DNA of 64,000 nucleotides, taken from Streptomyces bikiniensis. GTDB lineage: Bacteria; Actinomycetota; Actinomycetes; Streptomycetales; Streptomycetaceae. Numbering within the stretch: position 1 is the stretch's first letter; each line of letters opens with the position of its first letter. Position numbers and translations under genes: made by a program. Positions 16,945 through 28,709 of the stretch are shown one piece after another. The notes under the pieces are model-generated. The model was not told the DNA's origin. It was given only the letters and a program-made list of their open reading frames with translations, and searched no databases. The stretch is from assembly GCA_000716465.1 (NCBI GenBank), contig JNWL01000036.1:1-64000 (forward strand), in the 5' to 3' direction.

Positions 16945-18498
16945 TCAGCCCATGAACTTCTTGAACTCGTCCGGCAGCTCGAAGTCCTTCGGGCTCTGGC
17001 CCGCCCCGGGCAGGCCGAAGGCGCCGCCCTGCTGCGCCTGCTCGCGGCGCTCGGCGGCGGCCTGCTCCTCGGCCTTCCGCTTCATCGGGTTGCCGCTCTT
17101 GCGCTTGCCCTTGGCCTGCTTGACCTGCTTCTTCTGCCGGCCGGGGCCGCCACCCATGCCGGGGATGCCGGGCATGCCCGGGAGGCCGCCGCCCTGGGCC
17201 ATGCGGGACATCATCTTGCGGGCCTCGAAGAACCGCTCGACCAGGCCCTTGACCGCGCTGACCTCGACGCCGGAGCCCTTGGCGATGCGGGCGCGACGGG
17301 AGCCGTTGATGATCGTCGGGTCCTGGCGCTCGCCGGGGGTCATCGACTTGATGATGGCGGCCGTGCGGTCGACGTCCTTCTCGTCGATGTTGTTGATCTG
17401 GTCCTTCATCTGGGCCATGCCCGGGAGCATGCCGAGCAGCTTCGAGATGGAGCCCATCTTGCGGACCTGCTCCATCTGGGCCAGGAAGTCGTCGAGCGTG
17501 AACTCCTGGCCCTTCTTCGACGCGAGCTTCGAGGCCATCTTGGCGGCCTCTTCCTCGTCGAAGGTCTGCTGGGCCTTCTCGATGAGGGAGAGCATGTCGC
17601 CCATGCCGAGGATGCGGGACGCCATGCGGTCCGGGTGGAACGCGTCGAAGTCGTCCAGCTTCTCGCCGTTGGAGGCGAACATGATCTGCTTGCCGGTGAC
17701 GTGCGCGATGGAGAGCGCGGCACCACCGCGGGCGTCGCCGTCGAGCTTGGAGAGCACGACGCCGTCGAAGCCGACGCCGTCGCGGAAGGCCTCGGCGGTG
17801 TTGACCGCGTCCTGGCCGATCATGGCGTCGACGACGAAGAGGATCTCGTCGGGGGAGACGGCGTCGCGGATGTCCGCGGCCTGCTGCATCAGCTCCTGGT
17901 CGATGCCGAGGCGGCCGGCGGTGTCGACGATGACGACGTCGTAGAGCTTGGTGCGCGCGTACTCGATGGAGTCCTTGGCGACCTGGACCGGGTCGCCGAC
18001 GCCGTTGCCCGGCTGGGGGCCGTAGAAGGCCACGCCCGCGCGGTCGGCGACGACCGAGAGCTGGTTGACGGCGTTGGGTCGCTGGAGGTCGCAGGCGACG
18101 AGCAGCGGGGAGTGGCCCTGGCCCTTGAGCCAGAGGCCGAGCTTTCCGGCGAGGGTGGTCTTGCCGGCGCCCTGGAGACCGGCGAGCATGATCACGGTGG
18201 GCGCGGTCTTGGCGAACCGCAGGCGACGGGTCTCGCCGCCGAGGATGGCGACCAGCTCGTCGTTGACGATCTTGATGACCTGCTGGCTGGGGTTGAGCGC
18301 CTTGGAGACCTCGGCGCCGAGGGCCCGCTCCTTGACGTTCCGGATGAACGCGCGCACGACCGGCAGGGCGACGTCGGCCTCGAGGAGGGCGATACGGATT
18401 TCCCGGGCGGCGCTGTCGATGTCCTGCTCGGACAGACGGCCCTTGCCGCGGAGACTCTTGAAGGTGCTCGCCAGGCGGTCGGAGAGGGTATCGAACAC
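16945..18498 (-). CDS. ffh: signal recognition particle protein Ffh
   Basis: Ffh binds 4.5S RNA and signal sequences on nascent chains and delivers ribosomes to FtsY. The 517-residue protein has the N domain (1-90), the G domain with GLQGAGKT at 107-114, VDTAGRLGIDQEL and the KLDGDARGG motif, and a methionine-rich M domain. The C-terminus has a Gly-rich and Gln/Lys-rich tail (QKKQVKQAKGKRK) seen in actinobacterial Ffh. Its receptor gene, ftsY, lies about 7 kb away on the same strand. Confidence 0.97.
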   Translation of the reverse strand: MFDTLSDRLASTFKSLRGKGRLSEQDIDSAAREIRIALLEADVALPVVRAFIRNVKERALGAEVSKALNPSQQVIKIVNDELVAILGGETRRLRFAKTAPTVIMLAGLQGAGKTTLAGKLGLWLKGQGHSPLLVACDLQRPNAVNQLSVVADRAGVAFYGPQPGNGVGDPVQVAKDSIEYARTKLYDVVIVDTAGRLGIDQELMQQAADIRDAVSPDEILFVVDAMIGQDAVNTAEAFRDGVGFDGVVLSKLDGDARGGAALSIAHVTGKQIMFASNGEKLDDFDAFHPDRMASRILGMGDMLSLIEKAQQTFDEEEAAKMASKLASKKGQEFTLDDFLAQMEQVRKMGSISKLLGMLPGMAQMKDQINNIDEKDVDRTAAIIKSMTPGERQDPTIINGSRRARIAKGSGVEVSAVKGLVERFFEARKMMSRMAQGGGLPGMPGIPGMGGGPGRQKKQVKQAKGKRKSGNPMKRKAEEQAAAERREQAQQGGAFGLPGAGQSPKDFELPDEFKKFMG

Positions 18499-18612
18499 AG
18501 CGCTCGTCGGTCCTTGGGGTCGGGGGCGGGGAATCGCCCTCCAGGGTATCCGGCCCTGCGAAGAAAACGTCCCCGCCCACCGGGAAGCGGTGAACGGGGA
18601 CGAGCCCCCGGG

Positions 18613-21096
18613 TCACCCCAGCGCCGTCTCCAGCGTCCTCGCCAGGTCCACCGCCTCCTCCGGCGGCAGCAGGGAGCCGTCCGGGCGGGTCACGTAGAGG
18701 GTGTCGACGGCGTTGGCGCCGAGGGTGGAGACGTGGGCGCTCCTGACCCGTACCGCCGCTCCCTCCAGGGCGCGGCCGATGCGGTGCAGGAGGCCGGGGG
18801 CGTCCTGGGCGCGGACCTCGATGACGGTGGCGAGGCGGGAGTCGGCGGCGGCGACGGTGACGCGGGGCGGCGGGGCGGCGAGGCCCCGGCGCCGGGGGTA
18901 GGCGGCCTCGCGTTCGGCGAGACGGGCGGGGATGTCGAGGGAGCCGTCGAGGGCGCGGACGAGGTCGGCGCGGAGCCGGGCGGCCTCGGGCAGGGAGCCG
19001 TACTCGGCGGCGACGCGCCAGTCGAGGACGAGGACGGAGCCGGAGCCGAGGCCGGTGGGGAGGTCGACGGCCCGCAGGTCGGCGGCGCGGACGGTGAGGC
19101 GGTGCAGGGCGAGGACGCCGGCGACGGCGGGCAGGACGCCGGGCCGGTCGGGCAGCGCGATGACGAGTTCGACGCCGACGGGCTCGGGCGCGGCTTCGCC
19201 GGAAGGGGAGTCGTCGTGGGCGGCCGCGTGCTCGTCCCGGGTGTGGAGGGCGAGGACGGGTTCGCCGGTGCGCAGGGCCTCGATGGCGAGGCGTTCCTGC
19301 TCGGCGCTGGGGGCGGCGGCCTCGGGGTCGGGCAGGGGTTCTCCGGCGAGGACGCCCGCGACCCGTTTGACCAGGTCGGCAACGAGCGAGGCACGCCAGG
19401 AGGACCAGGCGGCGGGCCCGGTGGCGAGGGCGTCGGCCTCGGTGAGGGCGTGCAGGAGTTCCAGGGTGCCGAGGGTGCCGACGGCGGTGGCGACGGCCTG
19501 GACGGTGGCGGGGTCGTCGAGGTCGCGCCGGGTGGCGGTCTCGACCAGGAGGAGGTGGTGGCGGACGGCGGTGGCGACGGTGGCGGTGTCGGTGCGGTCG
19601 AAGCCGACGCGGGCGGCGAGGTCGCGGGCGATGGTCTCGCCGGCGACGGAGTGGTCGCCGGGCCAGCCCTTGCCGATGTCGTGGAGGAGGGCGGCGACGA
19701 GGAGGAGGTCGGGGCGGCCGACGCGGCGGGTGAGGGAGGCGGCGCGGACGGCGGTCTCGACGAGGTGGCGGTCGACGGTCCAGGTGTGGACGGGGTTGCG
19801 CTGGGGGCGGCAGCGGACGCGTTCCCAGTCGGGGAGGAGCCGGGTGACGATCCCCTCGGCCTCCAGGGCCTCCCAGACGGGGACGGTGGCCTCGCCGGCG
19901 CCGAGGAGGGTGACGAGTTCCTCGCGCGCCTCGGCGGGCCAGGGCACGGGGAGGGGTTTGGCGGTGGCGGCGAGCCGGCGTACGGCGTGCGGGGAGAGCG
20001 GCAGGCCGGACTGGGCGGCCGCGGCGGCGGCCCGCAGGGGCAGGACGGGGTCGCGCTCGGGTCGGGCGGTGCGGGCGAGGACGACCTCGCCGTCCATCTC
20101 GACCACGCCCTCGGCGAGCGGGGTGCGCTCGACCGGGGGTTTGCCGCCGGTCCGGCCGCCCAGGAGGGACCGGAGCCGGGGGCGGGCCGAGCGGGCCTTG
20201 AGGACGCGGTTGACCTCGCGCCAGGTGACGTCGGTGGCGTACGAGATGGTCCGGGCGGCCTCGTACACCTCGCGGAGCAGGGTGTCGGCGTCGAGGAGGC
20301 CGAGTTCGGCGGCGACGGCGTCCTGCTCCTGGAGGGCGAGCCGGTCGGTGGCGCGGCCGGTGGCCAGGTGGAGGGCGTCGCGGGCGTCGAGGAGGGCGCG
20401 GCGGGCGCGGTCGAGGCCTTCGCGGGGGGCGTCGGCGAGCCAGGAGGCGGCGACGGCGCGCAGGGCCTGGGCGTCGCGCAGTCCGCCGCGGGCCTCCTTG
20501 AGGTCGGGTTCGAGGAGGAACTGGAGCTCGCCCGTGCGTTCGGCGCGCTCGCGGCAGAGCGCGTCGAGTTCGGGGAGGCGCCTGGGGGCCTGGTTGCGCC
20601 AGTCGGCGAGGACGGTGGTGCGCAGGGCGGCGACGAGTCCGGCGTCTCCGGCGAGGGGCCGGGCGTCGAGGAGGCCGAGGTGGACCTTGAGGTCGTCGGC
20701 TGCGGTGGCGCGGGCCTCGGCGGGGGTGCGGACGGAGTGGTCGAGGGCGAGGCCGAGGTCCCAGACCGGGTACCAGATGCGGTCGGCGAGGGCGGCGATC
20801 GCGGCCTTGTCGGCGGTGCCGTCGTGGAGCAGGAGGAGGTCGAGGTCGCTGCGGGGGGAGAGTTCGGAGCGGCCGTAGCCGCCGACGGCGACGAGGGCGG
20901 TGCCGCGGGGCGGCGCGGCGGCGGCGAAGAGGCCGGCCAGCCAGTCGTCGGTGAGGCGGGCGAGGGCGGCACGGCGCGGCGGCCCGGACCGCTCCTTCTC
21001 GTGGAGGAGGAGCAGCCGGGCCGCCGCGTAACCGCCGGGTCCCGATTCTTCGTTCTGTGCGCTGACTTCGAGGCTCGTCACCCGGCGGCTCCTCAC
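18613..21096 (-). CDS. glnD: PII protein nucleotidylyltransferase/adenylyl-removing enzyme GlnD
   Basis: GlnD modifies and demodifies the PII protein in response to glutamine; in Streptomyces the modification is adenylylation. The 827-residue protein has the nucleotidyltransferase motif GGYGRSELSPRSDLDLLLL, an HD hydrolase domain with LLHDIGKG, and two C-terminal ACT domains (around VELVIALPDRPGVLP and VIEVRAQDAPGLLHRIG). It follows glnK after 6 bp, completing the amtB-glnK-glnD operon. A GTG five codons inside is an alternative start. Confidence 0.95.
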   Translation of the reverse strand: MRSRRVTSLEVSAQNEESGPGGYAAARLLLLHEKERSGPPRRAALARLTDDWLAGLFAAAAPPRGTALVAVGGYGRSELSPRSDLDLLLLHDGTADKAAIAALADRIWYPVWDLGLALDHSVRTPAEARATAADDLKVHLGLLDARPLAGDAGLVAALRTTVLADWRNQAPRRLPELDALCRERAERTGELQFLLEPDLKEARGGLRDAQALRAVAASWLADAPREGLDRARRALLDARDALHLATGRATDRLALQEQDAVAAELGLLDADTLLREVYEAARTISYATDVTWREVNRVLKARSARPRLRSLLGGRTGGKPPVERTPLAEGVVEMDGEVVLARTARPERDPVLPLRAAAAAAQSGLPLSPHAVRRLAATAKPLPVPWPAEAREELVTLLGAGEATVPVWEALEAEGIVTRLLPDWERVRCRPQRNPVHTWTVDRHLVETAVRAASLTRRVGRPDLLLVAALLHDIGKGWPGDHSVAGETIARDLAARVGFDRTDTATVATAVRHHLLLVETATRRDLDDPATVQAVATAVGTLGTLELLHALTEADALATGPAAWSSWRASLVADLVKRVAGVLAGEPLPDPEAAAPSAEQERLAIEALRTGEPVLALHTRDEHAAAHDDSPSGEAAPEPVGVELVIALPDRPGVLPAVAGVLALHRLTVRAADLRAVDLPTGLGSGSVLVLDWRVAAEYGSLPEAARLRADLVRALDGSLDIPARLAEREAAYPRRRGLAAPPPRVTVAAADSRLATVIEVRAQDAPGLLHRIGRALEGAAVRVRSAHVSTLGANAVDTLYVTRPDGSLLPPEEAVDLARTLETALG

Positions 21097-21102
21097 GTGT
21101 TC

Positions 21103-22860
<1,758 letters not shown>

Positions 22861-22887
22861 TTATGGCCCAGAGATTCGCGCAGCGCG

Positions 22888-22925
22888 GTTTCCGGCGGTG
22901 CCGCTCGATGTTTCGGAGCCGTGAC
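22888..22925 (-). promoter_or_regulatory. GlnR-type operator upstream of amtB
   Basis: On the minus strand the sequence reads GTCAC, 6 nt, GAAAC, 6 nt, CGGCA, 6 nt, GAAAC. The known actinobacterial GlnR pattern is gTnAC-n6-GaAAC-n6-GtnAC-n6-GaAAC, so three of the four half-sites match at exact spacing. It lies 101 bp before the amtB ATG. A second, weaker candidate (GTTAC-n6-GTGAC) lies at 22941-22979. Confidence 0.75.
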
Positions 22926-23151
22926 GAAGGGGTGGGGCGTGTTACGTGACGGTGAACACGCGGGTCACGGGCAGGTAACGGCGTACTCTCCGCGCGTACG
23001 GCGCCGGGTGGGCGTGCGGTACGGGGCGGGGGACGCGAACCGGCCGCGTCGGCGTCCGTGTGTCCTTGCGGCGGGGGAGCCGAGTCGGGCAGTAGGGACG
23101 TCCGGCGCGGCCGGGGTCCTGGCGGGCCCTGCGGGGCCCGGGCGGGAGGGG

Positions 23152-24639
23152 TCAGACGGCTTCGGCGGCCTCGGGGAGGAGCTGGGCGAGCCGGTCGGTG
23201 AGCTGGACGACCTCGGCGACGTCGCCGAAGCCGCGGGCGGCGTGGTCGACGGTCTTGCGGAGCCGGGTGTTGACCCGCTCGGAGCGGATGCTGCGGGCGA
23301 CCCCGAGGGCCTTCTCGGCGAGGACGACGGACTGCTCGGGCTCGCGCTTGAGGAGGTGGACGGTGGCCAGGCCGATCAGGTTGAGGGCGTACGACCGCTG
23401 GTGGTCGGCGTCCTTCTCGAAGAGTTCGACGGCCCGCTCCATGAGGGGTTCGGCGAGGGAGGCGTACGTCGGGGAGCGTCCGGCGACGTAGGCGAGGTCG
23501 CGGTAGGAGTGGGAGTTCTCGCCGTTGAGCTCGGCCTCGGAGAAGAACCGGATCCAGTCGGGCTCGGGCTCGCCCTCCAGGCCGACGTCGGCGAAGGTGT
23601 CCTCGGCCATCCGGACGGCCCGCTTGCACTTGGAGGGCTGGCCCATGTTGGCGTAGGCGCGGGCCTCCATCGCATACAGCATGGCCTGGGTGCGGGCGGT
23701 GGCGCAGTCCCGGCTGCCGTACTGGGCGAGGTGGATGAGTTCGAGGGCGTCGTCGGGCCGGCCGAGGTGGATCATCTGGCGGCTCATGGACGAGAGGATG
23801 TACGAGCCGAGGGGCTTGTCGCCGGCCTCCTTGGCGGCGTGCAGGGCGAGCACGAAGTACTTCTGGGCGGTGGGCTGGAGGCCGACGTCGTAGCTCATCC
23901 AGCCGGCGAGTTCGGCGAGTTCGGCGGCGCAGGTGAAGAGGCGCTTGGAGATGTCGGCGGGGTGGGGCTCCTGGAGGAGGTCGGTGACCTCGTGGAGCTG
24001 CCCGACGACGGCCTTGCGGCGCAGTCCGCCGCCGCACTGGGCGTCCCACTTGCGGAACATCGCGGTGGTGGACTCCAGGAGGGTGAGTTCGACCTCGGAG
24101 AGCCGGTGGGGGCGGTGGGCGTCGGCGGCGGGAGCCGCGGCCTCGCCGGCCGGGGTGGGGACGAGCCAGCGCTGCATCGGTTCGATGAGGGCGGGTCCCG
24201 CGGCGAGGGAGAGGGAGGAGCCGAGGAAGCCCCGGCGGGCGAGCATGAGGTCGCTGCGGGAGAACTCGCTGAGCAGGGCGACGGTCTGGGGGCCGGCCCA
24301 GGGGAGGTCGACCCCGGAGACGGAGGGCGACTGGTGGGCGCTGCGCAGGCCGAGGTCCTCGACGGCGACGACGGATCCGAAGCGCTCGGAGAAGAGTTCG
24401 GAGAGGATCCGCGGGATGGGCTCGCGGGGCTGCTCGCCGTCGAGCCAGCGGCGCACGCGCGAGGTGTCGGTGGAGATGTGGTGCGCGCCCATCTGGCGCG
24501 CCCTGCGGTTGACCTGGCGCGCCAGTTCGCCCTTGGACCAGCCGCTGCGCACGAACCACGAGCCCAGCTGCTCGTTCGGGCGCTTGCCGGCAGTCGTACC
24601 GTCTGCGCCGTTGCCGCCCACTGGAACGCCCCCATCCAC
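23152..24639 (-). CDS. nsdA: NsdA, TPR-type negative regulator of sporulation and antibiotic production
   Basis: The 495-residue protein resembles NsdA of Streptomyces coelicolor, whose loss increases antibiotic production and sporulation. The N-terminal 100 residues include an XRE-like segment (LGSWFVRSGWSKGELARQVN, then HISTDTSRVRRWLDG). The C-terminal two thirds are helical with TPR-like repeats. The position next to amtB-glnK matches the S. coelicolor locus. The GTG at 24639 has an AGGC site; a GTG six codons later is an alternative. The molecular activity of the protein is not established. Confidence 0.88.
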   Translation of the reverse strand: MDGGVPVGGNGADGTTAGKRPNEQLGSWFVRSGWSKGELARQVNRRARQMGAHHISTDTSRVRRWLDGEQPREPIPRILSELFSERFGSVVAVEDLGLRSAHQSPSVSGVDLPWAGPQTVALLSEFSRSDLMLARRGFLGSSLSLAAGPALIEPMQRWLVPTPAGEAAAPAADAHRPHRLSEVELTLLESTTAMFRKWDAQCGGGLRRKAVVGQLHEVTDLLQEPHPADISKRLFTCAAELAELAGWMSYDVGLQPTAQKYFVLALHAAKEAGDKPLGSYILSSMSRQMIHLGRPDDALELIHLAQYGSRDCATARTQAMLYAMEARAYANMGQPSKCKRAVRMAEDTFADVGLEGEPEPDWIRFFSEAELNGENSHSYRDLAYVAGRSPTYASLAEPLMERAVELFEKDADHQRSYALNLIGLATVHLLKREPEQSVVLAEKALGVARSIRSERVNTRLRKTVDHAARGFGDVAEVVQLTDRLAQLLPEAAEAV

Positions 24640-25046
24640 CTGATTGCCTGTCGTGCGAACCCTTATCAGAATGCCGTCTCCCGCCGCATCCGTCCGGCGT
24701 TCGCACTCCTTCGAACTGGAAACCGGGTTGCCACCGGCATACCCACGCGTGCGGTGCGCCCCGTGGTTCGAGTACCGAAAGTAATCCTACGATCACCCCT
24801 CTACGAGGGGGATTCAAGAAACGCCACCATTCGCCACCCCTTCGAATGAACCCGCCCTCCGTGGAACGCGCTTCACTTGACATGCGACGAACCGGAGTCG
24901 GCGGACGGATGCGCGGAGAGGCGCGCATCGCGGTCCGCGCCACCCCCTGCACAACCGTGCGCCGCCCTCGGCGACAGGCCGTGACGGGGAGTGACGGCGG
25001 TGCTCCTGGTCGTAACCACCGGCGCGCTCGACCCGTTGGAGGGGAC
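24640..25046. other. divergent nsdA / Prim-Pol intergenic region
   Basis: No gene is seen in these 407 bp between two divergent genes. The part near nsdA is less GC-rich. It holds a short palindrome with arms CCCCTC and GAGGGG around TAC (24796-24810), followed on the minus strand by TAGGAT, a possible -10 box for nsdA. The right half is GC-rich and contains the ribosome site of the Prim-Pol gene at its end. Confidence 0.45.
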
Positions 25047-25700
25047 ATGGGTTTCACGATCGGCGGCATTCGTGAGATGCGGTCCGGCGCACGCCGCCGC
25101 GGACGCACCACGGAGTGCACAGCGGTGGCGGAGTACACGGGGCTGTGGGGCTGGGACGTGGTCCCCGGCGCGCGGGCCGTCTCCGGTCGGTGCTCCTGCG
25201 GCGATCCGGTGTGCGCGGCCCCCGGGGCGCATCCGCTCTCCTTCGCGGAGCCGGTCCCGGCGGGTGCCGGTCTGGACGACGCGACCAGGGCGTGGTCGGA
25301 GTACCCGGGCGCGGCGCTGCTGCTCCCGGTGGGCCGGGCCTTCGACGTGATCGAGGTGGCGGAGGCGGCGGGCCGGCGGGCCCTGGTCCGCCTGGAGCGC
25401 ATGGGCCTTCCGCTCGGCCCGGTGTGCGCGACCCCGACCGGCCGGGCGCGGTTCTTCGTGGCGCCGGGGGCGGCGGCCGAGCTGCCGCAGCTGCTGTACC
25501 GGATGGGCTGGGACGACGCCGATCTGGACCTGCACTGCCTGGGCCCCGGCTCGTACGTGACCGCTCCCCCGTCGGACCTGGGCGGCCTCGGGCCGGTGCG
25601 CTGGCTGCGGCCCCCGACCCTGGACACGGCGGGCGCGCCGCCGCAGGCGCGGCTGCTGCTCGGCACCCTGGCGTACATCTGCCACCGCACGCACTTCTGA
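25047..25700 (+). CDS. degenerate bifunctional primase/polymerase-like protein
   Basis: The 217-residue protein matches the N-terminal part of Prim-Pol proteins: an early CSCGDPVCAAPGAHPL segment (residues 49-64), which corresponds to the usual Cys-rich PGKHP motif, and a later strand that should carry the catalytic DxD. Here that strand reads AFDVIEVAEA (98-107), so the usual aspartate pair is not preserved. It has no helicase or primase extension. It is therefore probably not an active polymerase. ATG at 25047 has a GGAGG site 5 bp upstream. Streptomyces chromosomes commonly carry this gene next to nsdA and ftsY. Confidence 0.7.
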   Translation: MGFTIGGIREMRSGARRRGRTTECTAVAEYTGLWGWDVVPGARAVSGRCSCGDPVCAAPGAHPLSFAEPVPAGAGLDDATRAWSEYPGAALLLPVGRAFDVIEVAEAAGRRALVRLERMGLPLGPVCATPTGRARFFVAPGAAAELPQLLYRMGWDDADLDLHCLGPGSYVTAPPSDLGGLGPVRWLRPPTLDTAGAPPQARLLLGTLAYICHRTHF

Positions 25701-25713
25701 CGCGCGTACGGGA

Positions 25714-25746
25714 AAGGGCCCCCGCCGGGGATCGGCGGGGGCCCTT
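25714..25746. terminator. bidirectional terminator between Prim-Pol and ftsY
   Basis: A perfect 13-bp stem (arms AAGGGCCCCCGCC and GGCGGGGGCCCTT) with a 7-nt loop lies between the two convergent stop codons. The outer AA/TT pairs give a short T-run in both directions. Confidence 0.85.
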
Positions 25747-25768
25747 CACGCGTGCGCGTGGAGCGCGG

Positions 25769-26995
25769 TCAGTCGCCGATCAGGGCGTCGACGAAGGCCC
25801 CCGGCTCGAAGGGGGCCAGGTCGTCCGGGCCCTCGCCCAGGCCGATCAGCTTGACCGGGACGCCCAGCTCGCGCTGGACGGCGATGACGATGCCGCCCTT
25901 GGCGGTGCCGTCGAGCTTGGTCAGGACGATGCCGGTGATGTCGACGACCTCGGCGAAGACGCGGGCCTGGATCAGGCCGTTCTGGCCGGTGGTGGCGTCG
26001 AGGACGAGGAGGACCTCGTCCAGCGGGCCGTGCTTCTCCACGACGCGCTTGACCTTGCCGAGCTCGTCCATGAGGCCGGTCTTGGTGTGGAGGCGGCCGG
26101 CGGTGTCGATGAGGACGACGTCGGCGTTCTCCGCGATGCCCTCCTTGACCGCGTCGAAGGCGATCGACGCCGGGTCGCCGCCCTCCGGGCCGCGGATGGT
26201 GCGGGCGCCGACGCGCTCGCCCCAGGTCTGGAGCTGGTCGGCGGCGGCGGCGCGGAAGGTGTCGGCGGCGCCGAGGACGACGGACTTGCCGTCGGCGACG
26301 AGGACGCGGGCCAGCTTGCCGGTGGTGGTGGTCTTGCCGGTGCCGTTGACGCCGACGACCATGACGACGCCGGGGACGTCCGCGGGGCTCTCGGTCTTCA
26401 CCGTGCGGTCGAGGTCGGGGCCGAGGAGGGTGATCAGTTCCTCGCGGAGCAGGCCGCGCAGCTCCTCGGGGGTGCGGGTGCCGAGCACCTTCACGCGCTC
26501 GCGCAGCCGCTCGACGAGCTCCTGGGTGGGGGCGACGCCGACGTCGGCGGTGAGGAGGGTCTCCTCGATCTCCTCCCAGGTGTCCTCGTCGAGGTGCTCG
26601 CGGGACAGGAGCGTGAGCAGCCCCTTGCCGAGCGAGTTCTGGGAGCGGGCGAGGCGGGCCCGGAGCCGTACGAGACGGCCGGCGGTGGGCTCGGGGACCT
26701 CGATCACGGGGGCCGGGGGCTCGGCGACGACCGGGTCCTCGACGGCGGTCGGGGCCCCGGTGGCCTCCTCGGCCGTGGGGAGCTCGACCTCCTCGACCGT
26801 GCGGCGTGGTTCTTCCCGCGGCGTCTCCGCCTCCTCGCCGACGCGCGGTTCGGCGGGCGGAGCGGTGATGGTCGGCGGGGTGGACGGCGGCTCGGCCGGG
26901 GGCAGCTGCTTCTTCTTGCGGCCGCTGACCACGAGCCCGCTCGTCACGGCGACCGCGACGACCAGAGCGATGACTACAGCAAGGATGAGTTCCAT
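25769..26995 (-). CDS. ftsY: signal recognition particle receptor FtsY
   Basis: FtsY receives SRP-ribosome complexes at the membrane. The 408-residue protein begins with a hydrophobic helix (residues 3-24, [21 protein letters not shown]), which is typical of actinobacterial FtsY, then an acidic Pro/Glu-rich linker, the N domain and the G domain with [31 protein letters not shown] and [10 protein letters not shown]. No ribosome site precedes the ATG; a CATACT box 9 nt upstream suggests a very short leader. Confidence 0.97.
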   Translation of the reverse strand: MELILAVVIALVVAVAVTSGLVVSGRKKKQLPPAEPPSTPPTITAPPAEPRVGEEAETPREEPRRTVEEVELPTAEEATGAPTAVEDPVVAEPPAPVIEVPEPTAGRLVRLRARLARSQNSLGKGLLTLLSREHLDEDTWEEIEETLLTADVGVAPTQELVERLRERVKVLGTRTPEELRGLLREELITLLGPDLDRTVKTESPADVPGVVMVVGVNGTGKTTTTGKLARVLVADGKSVVLGAADTFRAAAADQLQTWGERVGARTIRGPEGGDPASIAFDAVKEGIAENADVVLIDTAGRLHTKTGLMDELGKVKRVVEKHGPLDEVLLVLDATTGQNGLIQARVFAEVVDITGIVLTKLDGTAKGGIVIAVQRELGVPVKLIGLGEGPDDLAPFEPGAFVDALIGD

Positions 26996-27120
26996 AACGG
27001 GTCCAGTATGGCGTCACCCCGCCCGCGCCCCCCGTACTCCCCGTGGGGCACGCCCCCGCGTACCGGGCCGGTCCGCCGTTCGGCGGTGCCGGACGCGGAG
27101 ACCGCCCCGGCCCGGGCGCA

Positions 27121-27165
27121 GAGACCGCCCCGGTCCGGGCGCGGGCCTCGGACCGGGGCGGTCTC
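27121..27165 (-). terminator. terminator after glcP
   Basis: A perfect 16-bp stem (arm GAGACCGCCCCGGTCC and its complement) with a 13-nt loop lies 28 bp after the glcP stop. A near copy of its left arm occurs again at 27098-27114, so an alternative longer-loop hairpin is possible. Confidence 0.85.
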
Positions 27166-27192
27166 GGTGGGCGAGGAGAGGGGCAGCGGGGA

Positions 27193-28626
27193 TCAGCCCA
27201 TCTCCTCCAGCGCCTTGCCCTTGGTCTCCTTGACGTACCGGAGCACGAAGGGGATCGAGAGCACGGCGAAGACCGTGTAGATGATGTAGGTGCCGGAGAG
27301 GTTCCAGTCCGCGAGGGACGGGAAGCTGGCGGTGATGGCCCAGTTGGCGATCCACTGGGCGGAGGCGGCGACGCCGAGGGCGGCGGCGCGGATCCTGTTG
27401 GGGAACATCTCGCCGAGGAAGACCCAGACCACCACGCCCCACGAGAGGGCGAAGAAGAGCACGAAGACGTGGGCGGCGACGAGGGCCACGACGCCCTGGG
27501 TCTCGGGCAGCTTGCCGTCGACGAGGTCGGCGGAGAAGGCCCAGGCCTCGAAGGCGAGGGCGATCGCCATGCCGGCGGAGCCGACGAGGGCGAGCGGCTT
27601 GCGGCCGACCCGGTCGACCAGGACCATCGCGATCACGGTGCCGACGATGTTGATGATCGACGTGGTGAACGAGTAGAGGAACGAGCTGGACGGGTCGATG
27701 CCGACGGACTGCCAGAGGGTCGCGGAGTAGTAGAACGCGACGTTGATGCCGACGAGCTGCTGGAAGACCGAGAGTCCGATGCCGACCCAGACGATGGGCA
27801 GCAGCTTGAAGCGGCTGCCGGTGACGAACAGGTCCCAGAAGGTGGACTTGTGCTCGCGGCGCATGGCCTGCTTGATCTCCTCCACCCGGTGGTCCAGGTT
27901 CACGCCCTTGCCCTCGACCTCGGCGAGGACCTCCTTGGCCTTGTCGGTCTTGCCGACGGAGATCAGGAAGCGGGGGGACTCGGGGATCGCGAAGGAGAGC
28001 AGGCCGTAGAGGAGGGCGGGGACGACCATCACGCCGAGCATCCACTGCCAGGCCTCCAGGCCGCCGATCTTGCCGCGCTGATCGCCGTCGGCGAGCTGGA
28101 GGATGCCGTAGTTGACCAGCTGGGAGATGGCGATGCCGATGACGATGGCGGCCTGCTGGAAGGAGCCGAGGCGGCCGCGGTAGGCGGCGGGGGCGACCTC
28201 GGCGATGTAGGCGGGGCCGATGACGGAGGCCATGCCGATGGCGAAGCCGCCGACGATCCGCCAGAGGGCGAGGTCCCAGAGGGCGAAGGGCAGGGCCGAG
28301 CCGACGGCGCTGACGGTGAAGAGGACGGCGGCGATCTGCATGCAGCGGATGCGGCCGATGCGGTCGGCGATCCGGCCGGCGGTGGCGGCGCCGATGGCGC
28401 AGCCGATCAGGGCGATGGCGATGACCTGGGCGAGGGTGCCGGAGCCGATGTCGTACCGGTCGCGGATCGCCTCGACGGCGCCGTTGATGACGGAGCTGTC
28501 GTAGCCGAAGAGGAAACCGCCCATCGCGGCGGAGGCCGTGATGAAGATGACGTGACCGAGGTGGTCCGGGTGGGCGCCACGGCCTTCGGAGGGGGGCGGC
28601 GGGGGCGCCTGCTCAGTGCTGGTCAC
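27193..28626 (-). CDS. glcP: glucose permease GlcP, sugar porter MFS family
   Basis: GlcP is the main glucose-proton symporter of Streptomyces, which takes up glucose without a PTS. The 477-residue protein has twelve hydrophobic helices and sugar porter signatures: [15 protein letters not shown] near the start, [21 protein letters not shown] and a final PNRIRA-type motif. The position between ftsY and smc matches glcP1 of S. coelicolor. A LacI-type palindrome lies about 100 bp upstream, suggesting sugar-dependent control. Confidence 0.9.
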   Translation of the reverse strand: MTSTEQAPPPPPSEGRGAHPDHLGHVIFITASAAMGGFLFGYDSSVINGAVEAIRDRYDIGSGTLAQVIAIALIGCAIGAATAGRIADRIGRIRCMQIAAVLFTVSAVGSALPFALWDLALWRIVGGFAIGMASVIGPAYIAEVAPAAYRGRLGSFQQAAIVIGIAISQLVNYGILQLADGDQRGKIGGLEAWQWMLGVMVVPALLYGLLSFAIPESPRFLISVGKTDKAKEVLAEVEGKGVNLDHRVEEIKQAMRREHKSTFWDLFVTGSRFKLLPIVWVGIGLSVFQQLVGINVAFYYSATLWQSVGIDPSSSFLYSFTTSIINIVGTVIAMVLVDRVGRKPLALVGSAGMAIALAFEAWAFSADLVDGKLPETQGVVALVAAHVFVLFFALSWGVVVWVFLGEMFPNRIRAAALGVAASAQWIANWAITASFPSLADWNLSGTYIIYTVFAVLSIPFVLRYVKETKGKALEEMG

Positions 28627-28709
28627 ATGGACTCCTGGGGGCTCCGGCAGCGTTGTCGGGGCATGGGGGGCGAACCCTTCCAGTGGCGCACAACTTCACG
28701 CCGCCCACC

